Source: Myxococcus llanfairpwllgwyngyllgogerychwyrndrobwllllantysiliogogogochensis
GTDB lineage: Bacteria; Myxococcota; Myxococcia; Myxococcales; Myxococcaceae
DNA: 37,181 bases
Assembly (NCBI RefSeq): GCF_006636215.1
Contig: NZ_VIFM01000097.1
Coordinates: 1-37,181, forward strand
Reading direction: 5' to 3'
Part shown: piece by piece, positions 33,176 through 37,181 of the stretch
Numbering within the stretch: the stretch's first letter is position 1
How the letters are laid out: each line of letters starts with the position of its first letter
The notes under the pieces: model-generated
What the model saw: the letters and a program-made list of their open reading frames with translations, nothing else
The model's database searches: none
Told to the model about the DNA's origin: nothing
Position numbers and translations under genes: made by a program

Positions 33176-34315
33176 ATGCATTCCAACGTGCGTCGGGCTC
33201 GAGGAAGCGTGCTGCGTGCCCTGGTGTGGTTTGTCAGCGGGCTTCTCCTGCTGGCCGTCATCGCGATGGTCGCGTTCGATTGGTTCACGCGCGCGAAGTA
33301 CGAGCCCACTCTCGATGCGATGCGACAGGAAGTCACTGCGCATGTGGACCTCTTCTGTCAGGAGCAGACGAAGCTCGCCGCCGACCCGTGGTTCCACGAA
33401 CCGCGCACCGAGGGCGACGCGGGGCCGCTGCTCAACCGCTGGGCGGAGTGGGACCGCCCAGGCCCGTCGATGCCCGCGGACTCACCCCTCCAGCTTCCCG
33501 CGCACCTGAAGGAGAAGAAGACGCTGGAGGAATGGTTCGCGGCCAACCCCGACCTGTCCGCGCTCGACTTCAACTGGATGCGCGAGCTCAAGCGGTTCGA
33601 CCGGTGGGATATCCGCCAGAACCTTCCATTCAAACAGGAGGAGCCGTTCGACCTGATGACGGTCCCCTTTCCGAACTTCATCGTGCTGATGGAGTGGTCC
33701 AAGCTCCGGCTCCTCCAAGGCATGCGGACCGGACAGCCCCTGGAGGCGGCCAAGGACGTGCGTCACCTCGCGTGGCTGTCGTATCGGACGGACACCCTGA
33801 TCGGTTCGATGATCGCCTATACGCTTCTCGGGCTGGAGCGCACGGCACATGCACTGACGAAGCAACCTCCGTCGGAATGGCGACCGATGAGCCAGGAGCA
33901 AGGCGAGCGCCTGCGCGCCGTGTTCTGGGCGAGCAAGTCGTTCTCCAATATCACCACGCCCGTGGAGGTGGCCCGGAAGGCGCGGAGCTGCGGATCGGGC
34001 ATCTCGCGCTGCCTTGGACTGGTCGAGGCCAGCAATATGGCGAAGCATCTCCAGCCCCTCGCGGAGCCGTCGTATCGCGAGGCCTACGCGGAGTTCGAGA
34101 AGGAGATGGCGACGCCCTGCCCCACCTCGGTGTTGATCACGCAGTGGCAGCACGGCGGCACCATCGAAGATCACCCGCCCAGCAGTGGCTCAATGCCAGA
34201 CCAGGCAGGCTGGATGCGCAGTCTCCCCGGGCGATATTTCGCAAAGCACATCGCCGGAGTCCTGCTGACCGTCGCGAACCAGGACATCGACCTGCTCAAG
34301 AAGCTCCCTCAGTGA
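33176..34315 (+). CDS. Membrane-anchored protein of unknown function
   Basis: 379 residues. There is a basic N-terminus (MHSNVRRARGSVLR), one transmembrane helix at about 15-36 (ALVWFVSGLLLLAVIAMVAF), then a soluble domain of about 340 residues expected in the periplasm. The soluble part is helical and Trp-rich, with segments such as FNWMRELKRFDRWDIRQNLP, EWSKLRLLQGMRTGQ and EAAKDVRHLAWLSYRTDTLI. I do not recognise a family and see no catalytic motif. ATG 33176 has AAGG 8 bases upstream. A hairpin 27 bases after the stop probably ends the transcript. It stands alone between two minus-strand genes. Confidence 0.8.
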   Translation: MHSNVRRARGSVLRALVWFVSGLLLLAVIAMVAFDWFTRAKYEPTLDAMRQEVTAHVDLFCQEQTKLAADPWFHEPRTEGDAGPLLNRWAEWDRPGPSMPADSPLQLPAHLKEKKTLEEWFAANPDLSALDFNWMRELKRFDRWDIRQNLPFKQEEPFDLMTVPFPNFIVLMEWSKLRLLQGMRTGQPLEAAKDVRHLAWLSYRTDTLIGSMIAYTLLGLERTAHALTKQPPSEWRPMSQEQGERLRAVFWASKSFSNITTPVEVARKARSCGSGISRCLGLVEASNMAKHLQPLAEPSYREAYAEFEKEMATPCPTSVLITQWQHGGTIEDHPPSSGSMPDQAGWMRSLPGRYFAKHIAGVLLTVANQDIDLLKKLPQ

Positions 34316-34341
34316 CAGGCCACTCCGGCCTCGGCTGAAAC

Positions 34342-34366
34342 CGCGCCTTGACTGGCTCAAGGCGCG
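34342..34366 (+). terminator. Strong hairpin after the membrane-anchored protein gene
   Basis: Arms CGCGCCTTGA (34342-34351) and TCAAGGCGCG (34357-34366) pair perfectly over 10 bp with a 5-base loop, starting 27 bases after the stop codon at 34315. Only a short GTCCTTG follows, so the T-tract is poor. It is the best hairpin seen in the window. Confidence 0.6.
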
Positions 34367-34514
34367 TCCTTGCCAAGCTCGCGCGAGCCCGCGCACAAAT
34401 TCCTCGGCCGTAGTCCCCTGCCAAGGTGAGTTGAAGACGAAGTCCTGGCGGATTGCGGTGTTGCCCTCCTCTGACACAACTTCAAGGCGCGCTGGTCCTT
34501 TGGCCTGCTGCTCT

Positions 34515-36797
34515 TCACTGACTGTGAGACTCGCTATTCACACCCTGCGCTGATCTGCCCACGATCCCAGGGACATTGATGGGCGACAGCCGGGTGCTCC
34601 GAGTCCCGTCTCCCAAAGAACCAGAGCCGTTGTAGCCCCACGCCCAGAGAGTACCATCCTCTTTCTGTGCCAAGGAATAGTTACTGCCTGCCTCCAGCGC
34701 CCACCCATTTATAAAATCAGGAACCAGGGTTGGCACCAAGCGCGCAATGGTCGTTCCATCGCCCAGTTGCCCATTCACGTTGGGTCCCCATGCCCAGACG
34801 GTACCGTCAACTCTTAGTGCCAGACAGTGCGAGCCATGTGCCGATAAGGACGTCACATCCGTGAGGTCCAGAACGCGGGTAGGTGTCAGCCGCTCAGTAA
34901 GCGTTCCATCTCCCATCTGGCCGAAAGTGTTCCCACCCCAGGACCAGACAGTGCCGTCTGACTTCAACACCATGGAGTGCGAACTGCCCGCCGCCAGGCC
35001 GACCACGTCTGTGAGGTCTGGTGCCTGGGTAACCGTCCGCGAACCGATGCTCGTTCCATCACCCAAGTACCCCTCCCCCCAAGTCCAGACGGTCCCATCT
35101 TCCTTCAACGCCAGTGAAAAGTAGTAGCCCGCAGCCAAAGTTTGAATGCCCGTGAGCCCTGGAACCTGCGTTGGCGGAACTTCTCGATTCGCTGTTTCAA
35201 ACCCCAACTGCAAGGAGGCGTTGTAGCCCCAAGCCCAGACAGTTCCGTCCGACCTCAGAGCAAGCGAGTGCACCACTCCAACTGCAACCGCGCGCACACT
35301 CTCAAGACCAGGAACCTGGATGGGTGTCAGTTGCTGAATATCCACCGTCTCTACACCTAATTGGGCGCCCGCGTTGTCGCCCCAGGCCCAAACGGTACCA
35401 TCCTCTTTCACCGCAAGCGAATGATAGGAGCCTGCAGCGAGCGCCACCACGTCGTCCAGACCTGCCACGGGGATTGGTATCAACGAACGGATTCGCGTCC
35501 CATTCCCCAATTGGCCGAAGGAATTCGACCCCCATGCCCAGACAGTTCCGTCCACGTCCAGCGCCAATGAATGAGACCCACCTGCCGCAATCATTCTCCT
35601 CTCCACCAACTCCTTTGTTTTCGTCGGCAGGCTTCTGGGCGTAACAGTGCCATCCCCAAGTTGGCCCTCCACATTCTGGCCCCACGCCCAGATCTCACCA
35701 TTGGCCTTCATGGCTACGGAGTGCAGCCCGCTTCCTGCAGCGATCGCTTGAACACCAACCAACGAAGCCACTGGGACCGGTACAGACCGCTGCGTCGTAG
35801 TCCCGTCCCCCAATTGGCCCCTCAGGTTGGAGCCCCATGTCCACACCGAACCATCTGCTTTCAGCGCCATCGAGTGCATCTCAGCTCCTACGACTCCGTC
35901 GACCTCCATCAAGCCCACGACCTTTTCAGGAGTAGTGCGTGAGGTCGTCGTGCCATTACCTAGTTGGCCACTTGAGTTGTTACCCCACGCCCACACAGAA
36001 CCATCTGAACTCCGAGCCAACGAGTGATTGCTGCCGCCTGAGACCCCTGTGACCTCGCGCAGCATCGGGACAGGCAGCGGGAGCGCACTCGACTCCGCAG
36101 TGCCGTTTCCCAATTGGCCGCTGGTATTGCTACCCCATGCCCATACCGTGCCATCCGACTTCAATGCCAGCGAGTGCGCATTTCCTGCTGCAACCGCGAC
36201 CACTCCCGACAACCCCGCTACCTGCACAGGAGACAGGCGCGTGATGGTGGTACCATCTCCAAGCCGACCTGCCCCATTGCTTCCCCAGGCCCACACCGTA
36301 CCGTCCGACTTCAATGCCAATGAGTGTGAGAAGCCTGCAGCAAGTCTCACAACCTCCGTCAACTCAGGCACCTGTATCGGGACAATGCGCGTCGTGGTTG
36401 TACCATCCCCAAGCTGCCCAAGCTCATTACGGCCCCAAGCCCAAACCGTGCCATCTGCCTTCAGCGCCAGCGAGTGCAGATCGCCGGCGCTGACCGTATT
36501 GATTCGATTTACAACCCAAGCCCGCACCGGAAATCGTTGAGCCTGCTGTGTGCCATTCCCAAGCTGTCCATGGGTATTGTCCCCCCAGGCCGACACCGTC
36601 CCGTCAGGACGTACGAAGAGCGTATGGCGCCTCCCGGCGGCGACGCGCCCCCGAAGGCTCGCCGTCTCGAACGATTCGTTTGTGCCCAGTTCCCCGCTTG
36701 AGGGAGTTCTCTCCTCTCGGCACCCCGCGCCGAGCAGAACAACGCACGCTATCGTGACTACAATCTCTGCAATCTTTGCTGAGGACTTCAGGTTCAT
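34515..36797 (-). CDS. RCC1-repeat lipoprotein (14 repeats, probably two seven-bladed propellers)
   Basis: 760 residues from ATG 36797, chosen because it starts a lipoprotein signal with lipobox GAGC (KIAEIVVTIACVVLLGAGC) and has GAGGGG upstream. After a short linker come 14 copies of a unit of about 50 residues with the pattern H-S-L-A-L-K-x-D-G-T-V-W-A-W-G-x-N-x-x-G-Q-L-G-D-G-T. This is the RCC1 repeat, seven of which make one beta-propeller. Fourteen therefore fits a double propeller on the cell surface or in the periplasm. One unit, the eleventh (DGTVWTWGEGYLGDG), is shortened. Such proteins are protein-protein or ligand-binding platforms; no enzyme motif is seen. The gene is less GC-rich than its neighbours. 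Confidence 0.9.
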   Translation of the reverse strand: MNLKSSAKIAEIVVTIACVVLLGAGCREERTPSSGELGTNESFETASLRGRVAAGRRHTLFVRPDGTVSAWGDNTHGQLGNGTQQAQRFPVRAWVVNRINTVSAGDLHSLALKADGTVWAWGRNELGQLGDGTTTTRIVPIQVPELTEVVRLAAGFSHSLALKSDGTVWAWGSNGAGRLGDGTTITRLSPVQVAGLSGVVAVAAGNAHSLALKSDGTVWAWGSNTSGQLGNGTAESSALPLPVPMLREVTGVSGGSNHSLARSSDGSVWAWGNNSSGQLGNGTTTSRTTPEKVVGLMEVDGVVGAEMHSMALKADGSVWTWGSNLRGQLGDGTTTQRSVPVPVASLVGVQAIAAGSGLHSVAMKANGEIWAWGQNVEGQLGDGTVTPRSLPTKTKELVERRMIAAGGSHSLALDVDGTVWAWGSNSFGQLGNGTRIRSLIPIPVAGLDDVVALAAGSYHSLAVKEDGTVWAWGDNAGAQLGVETVDIQQLTPIQVPGLESVRAVAVGVVHSLALRSDGTVWAWGYNASLQLGFETANREVPPTQVPGLTGIQTLAAGYYFSLALKEDGTVWTWGEGYLGDGTSIGSRTVTQAPDLTDVVGLAAGSSHSMVLKSDGTVWSWGGNTFGQMGDGTLTERLTPTRVLDLTDVTSLSAHGSHCLALRVDGTVWAWGPNVNGQLGDGTTIARLVPTLVPDFINGWALEAGSNYSLAQKEDGTLWAWGYNGSGSLGDGTRSTRLSPINVPGIVGRSAQGVNSESHSQ

Positions 36798-37181
36798 CGT
36801 GAGAGGCCCCTCTGACAAGCCAAGCTACGACTCAGAGTATGAGCGCATGCCCCAGACGGACCAAGCCAGCGGATGAGCATCGAGGTCTTGCCTTCATGAG
36901 GCCTGCACGACTTCAACACCCAATCAGCAGTAAGCCGTGAGCGGCCCGGAACCGGTGGACCTTTTCGTCCACCCCTGACTCCGCAACGATTCCGCGAGGT
37001 TCCGCGCCACGCGCTGGAGCAATTCATCCGCCCTGGCCCGGCGCGTGCGCGCACCCCGTCACTCAAGTGCCTGGGATCACTCACGCGTGCACGCTTCGCC
37101 GCGTGGGCACGCGCGTTGCTGTCCAGCCGCTGACCTTCCCACCGCACCATGGGGGTGTGGGTGGGGGGCGGATGTCAGCGC
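36798..37181. other. Terminal intergenic region with one hairpin, no gene seen
   Basis: 384 bp upstream of the RCC1 gene. The open frames have shadow-like Arg/Pro-rich composition. A perfect 7-bp hairpin lies at 36954-36973 (GGTGGAC, loop CTTTTC, GTCCACC). It could be a terminator for a gene beyond the right edge or part of the RCC1 gene's upstream region. No tRNA or other RNA gene is recognisable. Confidence 0.45.

Overview
The window reads as chromosome from a delta-proteobacterium of the Myxococcaceae (Myxococcus, Corallococcus or Pyxidicoccus type). The evidence is the strong G/C preference at third codon positions, a 1,903-residue kinase/ATPase/histidine-kinase hybrid, a PspF-like sigma-54 activator, many lipoproteins, a DUF2381-type fragment, and a Tox-REase-5/Imm52 pair of the kind I associate with myxobacteria. 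The genus assignment is an inference; no rRNA or tRNA gene was seen.

Bases 1-3014 hold the 5' part of an ornithine-cyclodeaminase-family gene that runs off the left edge, a multi-pass membrane protein, and enolase on the minus strand, with two hairpins between the convergent genes. Bases 3087-9698 are a complete four-gene type I Wadjet operon, jetA-jetB-jetC-jetD, on the minus strand. Each junction is a 4-base ATGA overlap. Wadjet is an SMC-like complex that recognises and cuts circular plasmid DNA. Just upstream of jetA lies a frameshifted, truncated GNAT-type acyltransferase remnant.

Bases 10286-16315 hold a Cys-rich lipoprotein, a sulfotransferase, a 46-residue membrane protein, an endonuclease/exonuclease/phosphatase-fold lipoprotein, a YceI protein, and an ATP-grasp enzyme followed by a B12-binding radical SAM enzyme. 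Bases 16308-28971 are a signalling block. It contains a soluble-adenylyl-cyclase-like protein (two cyclase domains, NTPase, TPR-like tail) with a small 4-TM partner, a LOG/SLOG-like Rossmann protein, a TTG-started Cys-rich protein, a stand-alone sigma-54 activator, and the large Ser/Thr kinase-ATPase-GAF-histidine kinase hybrid.

Bases 28905-32869 are a rearranged accessory zone. A segment of about 320 bp, covering the kinase 5' end, its upstream region and the tail of an Imm52 immunity gene, is present twice, 1,667 bp apart. Between and around the copies are an IS3-family transposase remnant, an AT-richer 138-residue gene, a DUF2381-type fragment cut at the repeat border, an intact Imm52 gene, and a Tox-REase-5 lipoprotein toxin gene that has lost its middle and its reading frame. 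I read this as a toxin/immunity locus broken by duplication and insertion, with the immunity gene kept.

Bases 33176-36797 hold a membrane-anchored protein of unknown function and a lipoprotein made of 14 RCC1-type repeats, which fits two seven-bladed propellers. The last 384 bases contain no gene I can support.
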